Assembly: GCF_027924905.1 (NCBI RefSeq) | Contig: NZ_AP027055.1 | Location: forward strand, 496,001-560,000 | From: Limnohabitans sp. INBF002 | Lineage (GTDB): Bacteria; Pseudomonadota; Gammaproteobacteria; Burkholderiales; Burkholderiaceae_C | Direction of reading: 5' to 3' | DNA: 64,000 nucleotides | Shown here: piece by piece, positions 36,888-44,704 of the stretch | Position numbering within the stretch: the stretch's first letter is position 1 | Layout of the letters: the number at the start of each line of letters is the position of its first letter | The notes under the pieces: model-generated | Told to the model about the DNA's origin: nothing | What the model saw: only the letters and a program-made list of their open reading frames with translations | Database searches by the model: none | Program-made: the position numbers and the translations under genes

Positions 36888-37334
36888 TTATTTCCCCTGC
36901 GGTGCTGTGGCGGCAAGACCCTGTGGGTCTGTGACAAACCGCACCTTGGTCAGCCCCGCCACTTGCGCGGCATACAGCACGCGGCCCACGGCTTCAAAGT
37001 CTGTTTTCGCGTCACCGCGAATTTGCACTTCGGGCTGCGGTGTTTTCTCGGCAAAGGTTTGCAGTTGCTTGATGAGGTCTGCGTTGCTACGTACCGGCGC
37101 GTCATACAAATAGGCTTGGCCTTGCGCGTTGACCGACAGAATGATGTTGTCGGGCTTGGTCTCGCGCGGTTGTTGTACCTCGTGCGGCAATTCCACTTTG
37201 ACGGACGTGGTCACCACCGGAATGGTGATGAGAAAGATGATGAGCAGCACCAACATCACATCCACCAAAGGCGTGGTGTTGATGGTGGTCAACAGTTCAT
37301 CGTCGCCCTCGCTGGGGCCTAGGTGCATGGCCAT
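36888..37334 (-). CDS. exbD: ExbD/TolR family biopolymer transport protein (first ExbD)
   Basis: A 148-residue protein with the same plan as its neighbour: the segment INTTPLVDVMLVLLIIFLIT holds the membrane aspartate, and a periplasmic domain follows. The two copies are clearly different in sequence outside the membrane helix (for example VELPHEVQQPRETKPD here), so they are old paralogues, not a recent duplication. It starts three bases after exbB. Confidence 0.9.
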   Translation of the reverse strand: MAMHLGPSEGDDELLTTINTTPLVDVMLVLLIIFLITIPVVTTSVKVELPHEVQQPRETKPDNIILSVNAQGQAYLYDAPVRSNADLIKQLQTFAEKTPQPEVQIRGDAKTDFEAVGRVLYAAQVAGLTKVRFVTDPQGLAATAPQGK

Positions 37335-37337
37335 GGT

Positions 37338-38075
37338 TTACTTATTCGCCGAACCCAAGAGGACTGCATGCAAGTCAGCGCCGAAGGCGTGCACTTCTTC
37401 CATCGCCACTTTGTTGCGGCGCACCAACCAGTTGTAGCCCAGCACCGCTGGGACCGCCACGGCCAAGCCGATGGCCGTCATGATGAGCGATTCGCCCACC
37501 GGGCCCGCCACTTTGTCGATGCTGGCTTGGCCCGACATGCCAATCTTCACCAGCGCGTTGTAAATGCCCCAGACCGTGCCGAACAAACCGACGAACGGTG
37601 CGGTCGAGCCCACGGTGGCCAACACAGCCAAGCCGTCTTGCATGCGGCTTTGCACATTGTTCATGGCGCGTTGGATGCTCATGGTCACCCAGTCGTTGAA
37701 GTTGATGTTGCCCAACAAGCCGGTGTGCTTGCCAGCGCTCTCCAGCCCCTTTTCAGCAATGAAGCGGAAAGGGCTGTCTGCTTCTAAGCCGTCGGTGCCC
37801 TGGCGCACATCGCCTGCATTCCAGAAGTTGTCTTGCGCCGTTTGGGCATAACGCATGACGCGGTTTTGCTCAGCCAGTTTGGTGAAGATGACATACCAGC
37901 TGCCCATGCTCATGATGACCAAAATCAGCAGCGTGGCTTTGGCCACCCCATCGCCTTGTGCCCACAGGGCGGACAAGCCATAAGGGTTCTCAACCACTTC
38001 TTCGGCCAAAGCGCTGGCGCTGAACGCCAGCGTGGTCAGTGCCGCAGCGGTGCGTGTGAAGGTGTGTTGCAACAT
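37338..38075 (-). CDS. exbB: ExbB/TolQ/MotA-family proton channel protein
   Basis: A 245-residue protein. A short signal-like N-terminus is followed by an N-terminal membrane helix (LLILVIMSMGSWYVIFTKLAE) and the paired helices around TVGSTAPFVGLFGTVWGIYNA and VGESLIMTAIGLAVAVPAVL, the conserved channel core. It forms the pentameric proton channel with ExbD. It lies between tonB and the two exbD genes in one operon. Confidence 0.93.
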   Translation of the reverse strand: MLQHTFTRTAAALTTLAFSASALAEEVVENPYGLSALWAQGDGVAKATLLILVIMSMGSWYVIFTKLAEQNRVMRYAQTAQDNFWNAGDVRQGTDGLEADSPFRFIAEKGLESAGKHTGLLGNINFNDWVTMSIQRAMNNVQSRMQDGLAVLATVGSTAPFVGLFGTVWGIYNALVKIGMSGQASIDKVAGPVGESLIMTAIGLAVAVPAVLGYNWLVRRNKVAMEEVHAFGADLHAVLLGSANK

Positions 38076-38102
38076 CGGTTTTTCCTTTGGTGTGTGAGGC
38101 GC

Positions 38103-38759
38103 TTATTCCAAGCGCCATGTGTATTTGATGCTGGCCCAGCTTTGTTCGGGCTTGCCGTCCACCGTACCTGGGCGGAACTGGCACTTTGACAGCGCATTGC
38201 GCGCGGCTTCGTCCAAGCGGGTGAAGCCTGATGTTTTCTCAATGTCGGCTTGAATGACCTTGCCATCCACACCAATCAAAAACTTCAGCGTCACGGTGCC
38301 TTCTTCTTCCATGCGGCGCGAGGCGCTGGGGTAGTCGGGCTTGGCGCAGTGCGCGCCTGGCTGAATAACAGCACCCGTGCGAATGGCTGGCGCTGCGGGA
38401 GCGGCTGCAGGTGGTGTTGCGGTTTGGGTGATGGCCGGTGCGGTGCTGGTGGGCGCAGGGGGCGGCGGTGCTGGTGTTTTTGGGGGCGGCGTTTTAGGCG
38501 CAGGCGCGGGGGGGGGCGGTGCCTCGGACATCAACACGGCTTCGACCGTGTTCTCTGTCATGCGCACGACTTTGCGAGCCAAGCCTGACGAGATCGCCCA
38601 CAACAGCAAGAGATGCAGCAGCACGACCAGCGCGATGCCAGTCAGATGCTTGCGTGGAGAGCGCTGACGTGCAGCGTAGGGCGACGCCGCGAGGTGTGCG
38701 CCAGATGCCGCGTGTGAAGAAGACGGGTGAGACAAACGAGGATGCTCTGAAAGTTTCAC
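38103..38759 (-). CDS. tonB: TonB family energy transducer
   Basis: A 218-residue protein read from a GTG at 38759. It has a cytoplasmic basic tail, one membrane helix (LTGIALVVLLHLLLLWAIS), a long proline/alanine/lysine-rich linker and the C-terminal domain with YPSASRRMEEEGTVTLKFLI and GFTRLDEAARNALSKCQF. It passes energy from ExbB-ExbD to TonB-dependent outer-membrane receptors. No ATG is available before the membrane helix, so a GTG start is likely. An ATG two bases earlier is in another frame. Confidence 0.88.
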   Translation of the reverse strand: MKLSEHPRLSHPSSSHAASGAHLAASPYAARQRSPRKHLTGIALVVLLHLLLLWAISSGLARKVVRMTENTVEAVLMSEAPPPPAPAPKTPPPKTPAPPPPAPTSTAPAITQTATPPAAAPAAPAIRTGAVIQPGAHCAKPDYPSASRRMEEEGTVTLKFLIGVDGKVIQADIEKTSGFTRLDEAARNALSKCQFRPGTVDGKPEQSWASIKYTWRLE

Positions 38760-38769
38760 TCATTTTAGG

Positions 38770-38799
38770 TGGGCTGCATGTCACGCTGTATGCAGCCCA
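38770..38799. repeat. Perfect inverted repeat between bactofilin gene and tonB
   Basis: TGGGCTGCAT (38770-38779) pairs perfectly with ATGCAGCCCA (38790-38799) around a ten-base loop. It lies between the bactofilin stop and the tonB start and could end bactofilin transcription, but no U-run follows, so a stable mRNA-end or a regulator site is equally possible. Confidence 0.6.
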
Positions 38800-38816
38800 T
38801 ATGGAGCCACGCGGTC

Positions 38817-39143
38817 TTAGACCTGCTTCATGCTGCCTTTGATCTTGCCGCCGCGTTCGATTTCGATTTCGCCATAAGTCACATCACCTGTGATCTTGCC
38901 GCTAGAGCGCACGATCAACACATTTTTGCTAGAGATCGACTCGTTCAATTCGCCTTTGACGTCAATGAAATCGGCTTCGGTGGTGCCAGTGACCACGCCC
39001 GCAGCACCAATCAACACGTCTTTGGCTACCAAGTCACCTTCCACGGTGCCAGAAATGATGGCTTGGTTGGGGGCGTTGATGGAGCCTTTGAACACCACAC
39101 CGGCGCCAATAAAAATGCTCTTGTCTTTTGTGCCTTCGCTCAT
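38817..39143 (-). CDS. Bactofilin (polymer-forming cytoskeletal protein)
   Basis: A 108-residue protein made of short beta repeats: FIGAGVVFKGSINAPNQAII, VEGDLVAKDVLIGAAGVVTG, NVLIVRSSGKITGDVTYGEI. That regular glycine-marked right-handed beta-helix is the bactofilin fold. Bactofilins polymerise without nucleotide and position cell-wall or pole proteins. A ParA-like gene is divergent from it, and bactofilins often work with ParA-type ATPases. Confidence 0.9.
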   Translation of the reverse strand: MSEGTKDKSIFIGAGVVFKGSINAPNQAIISGTVEGDLVAKDVLIGAAGVVTGTTEADFIDVKGELNESISSKNVLIVRSSGKITGDVTYGEIEIERGGKIKGSMKQV

Positions 39144-39287
39144 GGGGTGCTCTTTCGAAAAATAAGTTTTAGCAAGTTTAGACGTTTATTGTCATTTTTC
39201 GCAAATGAATACACTTTAGGGTGTACGCTTTGTGGTGTATTTGACGCACCTTTTGATTCCAGCCATTTCTCTCAATCCAATACGCCT

Positions 39288-39914
39288 ATGAAAGTTGTTG
39301 TCGTTGCCAACCCCAAAGGCGGTGCTGGCAAATCCACGCTGTCTACCAATATTGCGGGTTACTTTGCATCGCAAGGCCATCAGGTCATGCTGGGCGATGC
39401 TGACACGCAGCAATCGTCGAAGTTTTGGCTCAGTCAACGGCCTGAGACATTGCCACGCATTTCGACGTGGGAATACCAGCCCGACTTGGTGCTCACCGCC
39501 AAACCGCCACGCGGCACCACGCATGTGGTGATTGATACCCCGGGTGGCATCAGCGGTTGGCGTTTGCAAGAGGTGATTGAACGTGCTGACAAAGTCATCG
39601 TGCCGGTGATGCCCAGCGTGTTTGACATGCAAGCCACGAATGAGTTTTTGCTGCAGTTGGTGCAAATCACAGAGAAGCTGCCCACCCGAGTCGCAGTGGT
39701 GGGCAACCGCGTGGACACACGCACCATTTCTGCCGCTAATTTGCGCAAGTTCATCGAGTCCTTGCAAGTGCCCGTGTTGAGCTATTTGCGCGACACCCAA
39801 TACTATTTACACATGGCGGCGCACGGCTTGTCGATGTTTGACATCACGCCTTCTAAAGTTCAAAAAGATTTGGAGCAGTGGGTGCCTATTTGCCACTGGC
39901 TCGATCAGGACTGA
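39288..39914 (+). CDS. ParA/MinD-family ATPase
   Basis: A 208-residue deviant Walker ATPase. MKVVVVANPKGGAGKSTLST holds the ParA-type P-loop (KGGAGKS), and IDTPGG is the Walker B region. It is short, lacks the N-terminal HTH of plasmid ParA, and has no parB next to it. Such orphan ParA proteins position chemoreceptors, pili or cytoskeletal proteins; the divergent bactofilin gene is a possible partner. The frame continues upstream, but ATG 39288 is the family start. Confidence 0.9.
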   Translation: MKVVVVANPKGGAGKSTLSTNIAGYFASQGHQVMLGDADTQQSSKFWLSQRPETLPRISTWEYQPDLVLTAKPPRGTTHVVIDTPGGISGWRLQEVIERADKVIVPVMPSVFDMQATNEFLLQLVQITEKLPTRVAVVGNRVDTRTISAANLRKFIESLQVPVLSYLRDTQYYLHMAAHGLSMFDITPSKVQKDLEQWVPICHWLDQD

Positions 39915-39919
39915 TCGCC

Positions 39920-39939
39920 CGCCTAAGGCCGCTTAGGCG
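39920..39939. terminator. Hairpin between convergent ParA and FlaG-like genes
   Basis: CGCCTAAG (39920-39927), loop GCCG, CTTAGGCG (39932-39939) is a perfect eight-base stem. It spans the gap between the two convergent stop codons and overlaps the last codons of the minus-strand gene. It has no U-tract, so it may act as a weak bidirectional terminator or RNA end. Confidence 0.5.
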
Positions 39940-40274
39940 GCGTTATCGACGTAGCGGCCTTTGAAGCCATGCGCACTGAATGTCATGGCTTTGAACCCAT
40001 GGAAGTCAAGTTGGCGTATGGACTCGCCCGATTGCTGGTTGACCACTTTCACCGACAAGGTGCTGGATGATTTGTCGAACGAGTAATTGAGCTGGCTCTT
40101 GTCCTGCGCTTGCGCTTGGCGCTGCACCCGAACTTCTTTGTCGGCTTGCATCTCTGCCACAGGGTCTGCTTTTTTAGCCTGAACCTCCGCTTGCTGCGCC
40201 TTGGACACACCAGGCTTCACGGGCGCGGCAGCGACCGTGGCAGATGTGTGGGCGGAGGGCATGACGGTATTCAC
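39933..40274 (-). CDS. Small protein with FlaG-like C-terminal domain
   Basis: A 113-residue protein. The first 60 residues are low-complexity, rich in Ala, Gln and Lys. The C-terminal part LNYSFDKSSSTLSVKVVNQQ followed by SGESIRQLDF resembles the FlaG fold (F-x-V-D ... V-K-V-V-D-x-x-T-G-E-V-I-R-Q-I). FlaG proteins affect filament length in flagellated bacteria, yet no flagellar gene is in this window. The resemblance is short, and the function is therefore unknown. Confidence 0.6.
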   Translation of the reverse strand: MNTVMPSAHTSATVAAAPVKPGVSKAQQAEVQAKKADPVAEMQADKEVRVQRQAQAQDKSQLNYSFDKSSSTLSVKVVNQQSGESIRQLDFHGFKAMTFSAHGFKGRYVDNAA

Positions 40275-40356
40275 AGCAGTGCTCTAAGTGGAGTGCCTGT
40301 AATTTTAAGTTACTGAAATTGTAATTAAAACCACAAAAACCCTAGTTCTCCATCAA

Positions 40357-40380
40357 AAAACCCGCCAATTTGGCGGGTTC
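40357..40380 (-). terminator. Intrinsic terminator of acs
   Basis: The stem CCCGCCA (40361-40367), loop ATT and TGGCGGG (40371-40377-type positions), extended by A-T pairs, is followed on the minus strand by six U's. It lies about 20 bases beyond the acs stop. Confidence 0.88.
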
Positions 40381-40398
40381 TCAGAGCTTTTCAGCCGA

Positions 40399-42363
40399 TC
40401 AGTGATTGTCTGTCAGCTGATCCAAGATCGCTGGGTTCTCCAGTGTCGAGGTGTCTTGGGTGATCGCCTCGTTCTTGGCCAAGCTGCGCAGCAAGCGGCG
40501 CATGATCTTGCCAGAGCGGGTCTTGGGCAAGTTGTCGCCGAAGCGGATGTCTTTAGGCTTAGCGATGGGGCCAATTTCTTTGCCCACGTGGTCACGCAAG
40601 ATTTTGGCAATCGCTTTGGCTTCGTCGCCCACAGGACGTGAACGCTTCAACACCACGAACGCGCAGATGGCTTCGCCGGTGGTGTCGTCAGGACGACCCA
40701 CCACAGCGGCTTCGGCCACCAGCTCGGTGCAGCTCACCAAGGCCGATTCAATTTCCATCGTGCCCATGCGGTGGCCCGACACGTTCAACACGTCGTCGAT
40801 ACGGCCCGTGATGGTGAAGTAGCCTGTTTTTTCGTCGCGGATCGCGCCGTCGCCAGCCAAGTAGTACTTGCCCTTGAACTCTTCTGGGTAGTAGCTCTTG
40901 ACGAAGCGGTCTGGGTCACCCCAGATGGTGCGAATCATCGAAGGCCATGGGCGCTTCACCACCAAGATACCGCCTTGGCCGTTGGGCATGTCGTGGCCAG
41001 CTTCGTCCACCACGGCAGCTTGAATGCCGGGGAAGGGCAGTGTGCAAGAGCCGGGAACCATGGGCGTCACGCCTGGCAGCGGGGTGATCATGTGGCCACC
41101 GGTTTCTGTTTGCCAGAAGGTGTCCACGATGGGGCAACGGCTGCCGCCCACGTGCTTGTAGTACCACTCCCATGCCGCTGGGTTGATCGGCTCGCCGACC
41201 GAGCCCAACAAACGCAGGCTGGACAAGTCGTAGCTCTTGGGGTGCACAGCATCGTTGGCTTCCGCCGCTTTGATGAGTGAGCGGATGGCGGTTGGGGCTG
41301 TGTAGAAGATGGAGACTTTGTGGTCTTGAATCATCTTCCAGAAGCGGCCAGCGTCTGGGTAAGTGGGCACGCCTTCGAACACGATTTCAGTGCCGCCCAA
41401 AGCCAAGGGGCCGTAGGTGATGTAGGTGTGGCCTGTGACCCAGCCGATGTCGGCGGTACACCAGAACACGTCGTTGTCTTTCAAGTCAAACGTCCACTTG
41501 GTGGTCAGGGCTGCGTGCAGAAGATAGCCGCCGGTGCTGTGTTGCACGCCTTTGGGCTTGCCAGTGGAGCCCGAGGTGTAGAGCAAGAACAGGGGATGCT
41601 CAGCACCCACCCACTCGGGTTCGCAGGTGGTGGCTTGTTTGTCAGCCAGGTCAGCCATCCATTGGTCGCGGCCAGCTGTCATGGCGATGTCGCCACCGGT
41701 GCGCTTGACCACCAACACGTTCTTCACAGAGTCGCAGCCGCCCAAGGTGAGGGCTTCGTCGACGATGGCTTTCAGGGGCAGGTGCTTGCCACCGCGCACT
41801 TGTTGGTCAGCAGTGATGATGGCCACGGCGCCTGTGTCTTCCACGCGGTCACGCAGCGATTGGGCAGAGAAGCCGCCGAACACCACCGAGTGGGTCGCGC
41901 CGATACGGGCACACGCTTGCATCGCGGCCACGCCTTCGATCGACATGGAGATGTAGATCATCACGCGGTCGCCTTTTTTCACGCCGACTGATTTCAGGGC
42001 GTTGGCGTATTGGCAAGTCTTGGCCAGCAATTGGCTGTAAGTGGCTTTGGTCACTTCGCCGCCGTCGGCTTCGAAGATGATGGCGGTCTTGTCGCCCAAG
42101 CCTTTTTCGATGTTGCGGTCCAAGCAGTTGTATGAGGCGTTCAATGTGCCGTCTTCAAACCACTTAAAGAAAGGCGCGTTGCTCTCGTCGAGGACTTTGG
42201 TGAAAGGCGTTTTCCAGCTCAGCAATTCACGTGCTTGCTCGGCCCAAAAGCCTTCGTAATCGGTCTCTGCTTTTTTGCACAGCGCTTCGTAAGCGGCCAT
42301 GCCGGATACGTTGGCTTGTTTAACGAATTCAGCTGATGGCTGGTGAATGGTGATGTCGCTCAT
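40399..42363 (-). CDS. acs: Acetyl-CoA synthetase
   Basis: A 654-residue AMP-forming ligase from ATG 42363 with AGAGGAGA upstream. The adenylation motifs [16 protein letters not shown] and [10 protein letters not shown] and the C-terminal lysine motif [14 protein letters not shown] are all complete; that lysine is the usual acetylation switch. It activates acetate to acetyl-CoA. The length is typical of bacterial Acs. The next gene upstream on this strand is zorC, 137 bases away, and the two are functionally unrelated. Confidence 0.96.
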   Translation of the reverse strand: MSDITIHQPSAEFVKQANVSGMAAYEALCKKAETDYEGFWAEQARELLSWKTPFTKVLDESNAPFFKWFEDGTLNASYNCLDRNIEKGLGDKTAIIFEADGGEVTKATYSQLLAKTCQYANALKSVGVKKGDRVMIYISMSIEGVAAMQACARIGATHSVVFGGFSAQSLRDRVEDTGAVAIITADQQVRGGKHLPLKAIVDEALTLGGCDSVKNVLVVKRTGGDIAMTAGRDQWMADLADKQATTCEPEWVGAEHPLFLLYTSGSTGKPKGVQHSTGGYLLHAALTTKWTFDLKDNDVFWCTADIGWVTGHTYITYGPLALGGTEIVFEGVPTYPDAGRFWKMIQDHKVSIFYTAPTAIRSLIKAAEANDAVHPKSYDLSSLRLLGSVGEPINPAAWEWYYKHVGGSRCPIVDTFWQTETGGHMITPLPGVTPMVPGSCTLPFPGIQAAVVDEAGHDMPNGQGGILVVKRPWPSMIRTIWGDPDRFVKSYYPEEFKGKYYLAGDGAIRDEKTGYFTITGRIDDVLNVSGHRMGTMEIESALVSCTELVAEAAVVGRPDDTTGEAICAFVVLKRSRPVGDEAKAIAKILRDHVGKEIGPIAKPKDIRFGDNLPKTRSGKIMRRLLRSLAKNEAITQDTSTLENPAILDQLTDNH

Positions 42364-42499
42364 GAACCGGTCTCCTCTTATATGACGGTATCTGTCAAAA
42401 CCCCGTGACTGTGAGCTGGGGCTCTTACAAGGGTCTGACTTTTTTGGTGCATACAAACCCTTGGGTTGAGTTTGATCAAATTAGTAGGATTTGATGACT

Positions 42500-43930
42500 T
42501 TAGTCGGAGGCATCCGTGGGCATCAAATCGCTGAGCGGCAGCTGGATGCCCAAGTGCTGTGCAATGAAGTGCCGCGCGGTGTCTTGCCAGCCGCCCAGCT
42601 CGGACTCGTAGTGCACCAGCCCTGGGTCGTCCAGCTGGCCGTCGTTGAAGTCCAGTGTGGTGGGAAAACGCAGCTGAAAGAGTTCGTACTCGTTTTGGTA
42701 AAGCTTGGGCGCTTGCTTGGCGTTGTGTGCAATCGCACGCAATCGACCTTGGTGGCTCCAGTCGCAAAACAAGATGTTGCCCATGCGCAGCATCAGCACA
42801 CATTGGTTGGGCGCGATCTTGCCCAAAATCTTGGCGTAGCTCAGCTCTCCGCCGGGATCGATTTTTTGCAACTCTGTCACAGCTTGTTCGCCTAAGGCAA
42901 TCCACGCTTCCAAAATGTGGCCCGCATGGAAATAGGCTTCCCAAAAACGACGGCGGTAGGGGCCAATGTCGTCTTCGGTGTGGCGCAAGATTTCAAAGAA
43001 CGCATCCATGGTGCGGCTGGTTAACCAGCGGCTGGCGGTCTCCATGGCTTCGCGGCGCACGCCCAGCCAGCCTGCGTGGTTGTGGCGCGGGTCGCCCAAG
43101 GTGCGCAGCAGCTCGGACAGCAGCGCGTTTTTGATGTCTTGCGGCGGATTGCGCTCAAACCAAGGCGAGAGCAGGCTGTAGGCAAACTCGTCCCGGCACA
43201 GCGGATAGCGCAGGCGCTGTGTGGGCTTGCCAATGTCGTGCATGGCCCATTCGCACATGCGCTTCACATAGCCGATGGAACTTCGAATTTCTTCGGGCGC
43301 TTGCAAGGCTTCTAAAAACGCTTGCTTGCAAAAGTTGTTCAGCCAAAAGCCTTGGGTCAAGGCATGGCGCTCTTGCCATTGCGCCAGTGTTTTGTCGGCG
43401 GGCATGCCCAAAATGTCATTGGCCACATGCACGGGGCCATTGAGCGGATCCAGCACATCGAGGGTGGTGATGAGCCGCTCTAGGCCATTGGCTTCGGTCT
43501 CCGACAGCGAGGCCAACACGCGTGGGTCCAAGAAGAACTCGCGTGCCGTGTGGGCCAACTTCAAGAACACCGGGTTCTCTGGGTTGAAGCCTTGCAAATA
43601 GGTGTGCAGCAAACCACGGCCCCACTTGAGCGGGCGGCGTGAGGCCAGCGCCTCGGGCACGGCCACCTCAAAGTAGCGGTTGGTCAGTGGCGTGTGGGTG
43701 TGCAGGCCGCGATCGGCAGCTAGCCACAACGCGTAGGGAATGTGTCGCCAATCGCGCTGGCGCGGTGCGGTGCTGGTGGGCGCAAACGCCACGCGCTCAA
43801 ACGCGCTGTAGGTGCGCTCGCCCACGGTGCGCAAGTCGGGGTCTTTGCCAAAGCCGCCGCCGCGCTTGGTGCGCGCAGCATGGGCCAGCTGGTCAAAGTC
43901 TTGCGGCAGAGGGGCGAAGAACTCATGCAT
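42500..43930 (-). CDS. zorC: ZorC-like EH-signature domain protein
   Basis: A 476-residue soluble protein. LLRTLGDPRHNHAGW (274-288) followed by ASRWLTSRTMDAFFEILRH, then RRRFWEAY (327-334) and GNILFCDWSHQG (384-395), matches the EH-signature domain of ZorC in Zorya type I. ZorC is thought to work with the ZorA-ZorB membrane motor, probably binding DNA. The gene starts four bases after the zorB stop. In type I systems the next gene should be zorD (an SNF2-type helicase/nuclease); here the next gene is acs. Confidence 0.8.
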   Translation of the reverse strand: MHEFFAPLPQDFDQLAHAARTKRGGGFGKDPDLRTVGERTYSAFERVAFAPTSTAPRQRDWRHIPYALWLAADRGLHTHTPLTNRYFEVAVPEALASRRPLKWGRGLLHTYLQGFNPENPVFLKLAHTAREFFLDPRVLASLSETEANGLERLITTLDVLDPLNGPVHVANDILGMPADKTLAQWQERHALTQGFWLNNFCKQAFLEALQAPEEIRSSIGYVKRMCEWAMHDIGKPTQRLRYPLCRDEFAYSLLSPWFERNPPQDIKNALLSELLRTLGDPRHNHAGWLGVRREAMETASRWLTSRTMDAFFEILRHTEDDIGPYRRRFWEAYFHAGHILEAWIALGEQAVTELQKIDPGGELSYAKILGKIAPNQCVLMLRMGNILFCDWSHQGRLRAIAHNAKQAPKLYQNEYELFQLRFPTTLDFNDGQLDDPGLVHYESELGGWQDTARHFIAQHLGIQLPLSDLMPTDASD

Positions 43931-43934
43931 GTGT

Positions 43935-44687
43935 TTAGCGCACCGTCTCTTGCATCTTCTTCAAGGTGCTGCTTGGGCCTTTGGCCGCACCCGTGTCGGT
44001 GGGCTGAAATGCCAGCACAAAGCGCAGTTCCACACGGCGGTTTTGTGCGTCGTTGTCTTTGCTGGTGGGGCGCTCGTTGGCATAAGAGCTGATGCCAAAC
44101 ACGGGCTGCTCGCGTTCGTTGCGGTAGCTTTGCATGCCTTCTGAGCCCAGCACTTTGTAAACCGCACGTGCGCGGTCTAGGCCCAAATGCCAGTTGTTGT
44201 AATCGCCACGGTGCAGCGGCACAGAATCGGTGTGGCCTTCAATCAGGATGGTTTCAATCTCCACCTGTTGTGGGTTGGGTGGGCAGTCGTCTGGCAGACG
44301 GCGGCGTTGCGAATAGATGTAGCAAGGCAGCACTTGCTGCAGCTGCTCGGCCGATTGGCGCAGCGTGCGCACGCCTAAGCCTTCCAACTCGGCGCTCCCA
44401 CGCGCAAACAAAGTGTCGGCAGGCAAGCTGATGACGCCCGACACTTGGTTGATGGTCACCGGCACACCCGCGTTTTGCAGCTTGGTGCCAATGGTGTGCA
44501 CCACGGTGGCCAGTGGGTCGGCGGGTGGCTCAGGCGGTTGTTCGGGCTTGCGTGAGAGCAGCACCATCACCATCACGATGAAGATGAACAGCAGGCCGAT
44601 CATCAAGTCACTGGCCGAAGCCATGTAACCCGACTCTTCCACCTGCTCGTGGGTGGCAGCGGTGTTGCGGCGTGTTTTGATGAACAT
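43935..44687 (-). CDS. zorB: ZorB-like MotB/OmpA-family peptidoglycan-binding motor subunit
   Basis: A 250-residue protein. One N-terminal helix (residues 24-45) carries an aspartate at position 27 (ASASDLMIGLLFIF), the expected proton-relay residue. The periplasmic OmpA/MotB domain has IEGHTDSVPL, LGLDRARAV and NRRVELRF. This is the ZorB layout, and it forms the proton-driven unit with ZorA. Two cysteines (CYIYSQRRRLPDDC) form a likely periplasmic disulfide loop inserted in the OmpA domain. It lies 17 bases after zorA. Confidence 0.85.
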   Translation of the reverse strand: MFIKTRRNTAATHEQVEESGYMASASDLMIGLLFIFIVMVMVLLSRKPEQPPEPPADPLATVVHTIGTKLQNAGVPVTINQVSGVISLPADTLFARGSAELEGLGVRTLRQSAEQLQQVLPCYIYSQRRRLPDDCPPNPQQVEIETILIEGHTDSVPLHRGDYNNWHLGLDRARAVYKVLGSEGMQSYRNEREQPVFGISSYANERPTSKDNDAQNRRVELRFVLAFQPTDTGAAKGPSSTLKKMQETVR

Positions 44688-44704
44688 GATCTAGGCGCGC
44701 TGCT

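Noticed and set aside
38769..39287. Long upstream extension of the ParA reading frame
   Set aside because: It runs antisense through the bactofilin gene and the ParA P-loop normally lies at the very N-terminus, as with ATG 39288.
42364..42499. Search for a fragment of zorD between zorC and acs
   Set aside because: The gap is only 136 bases, reads as an ordinary acs promoter and leader, and has no helicase-like residues in any frame that I could see.
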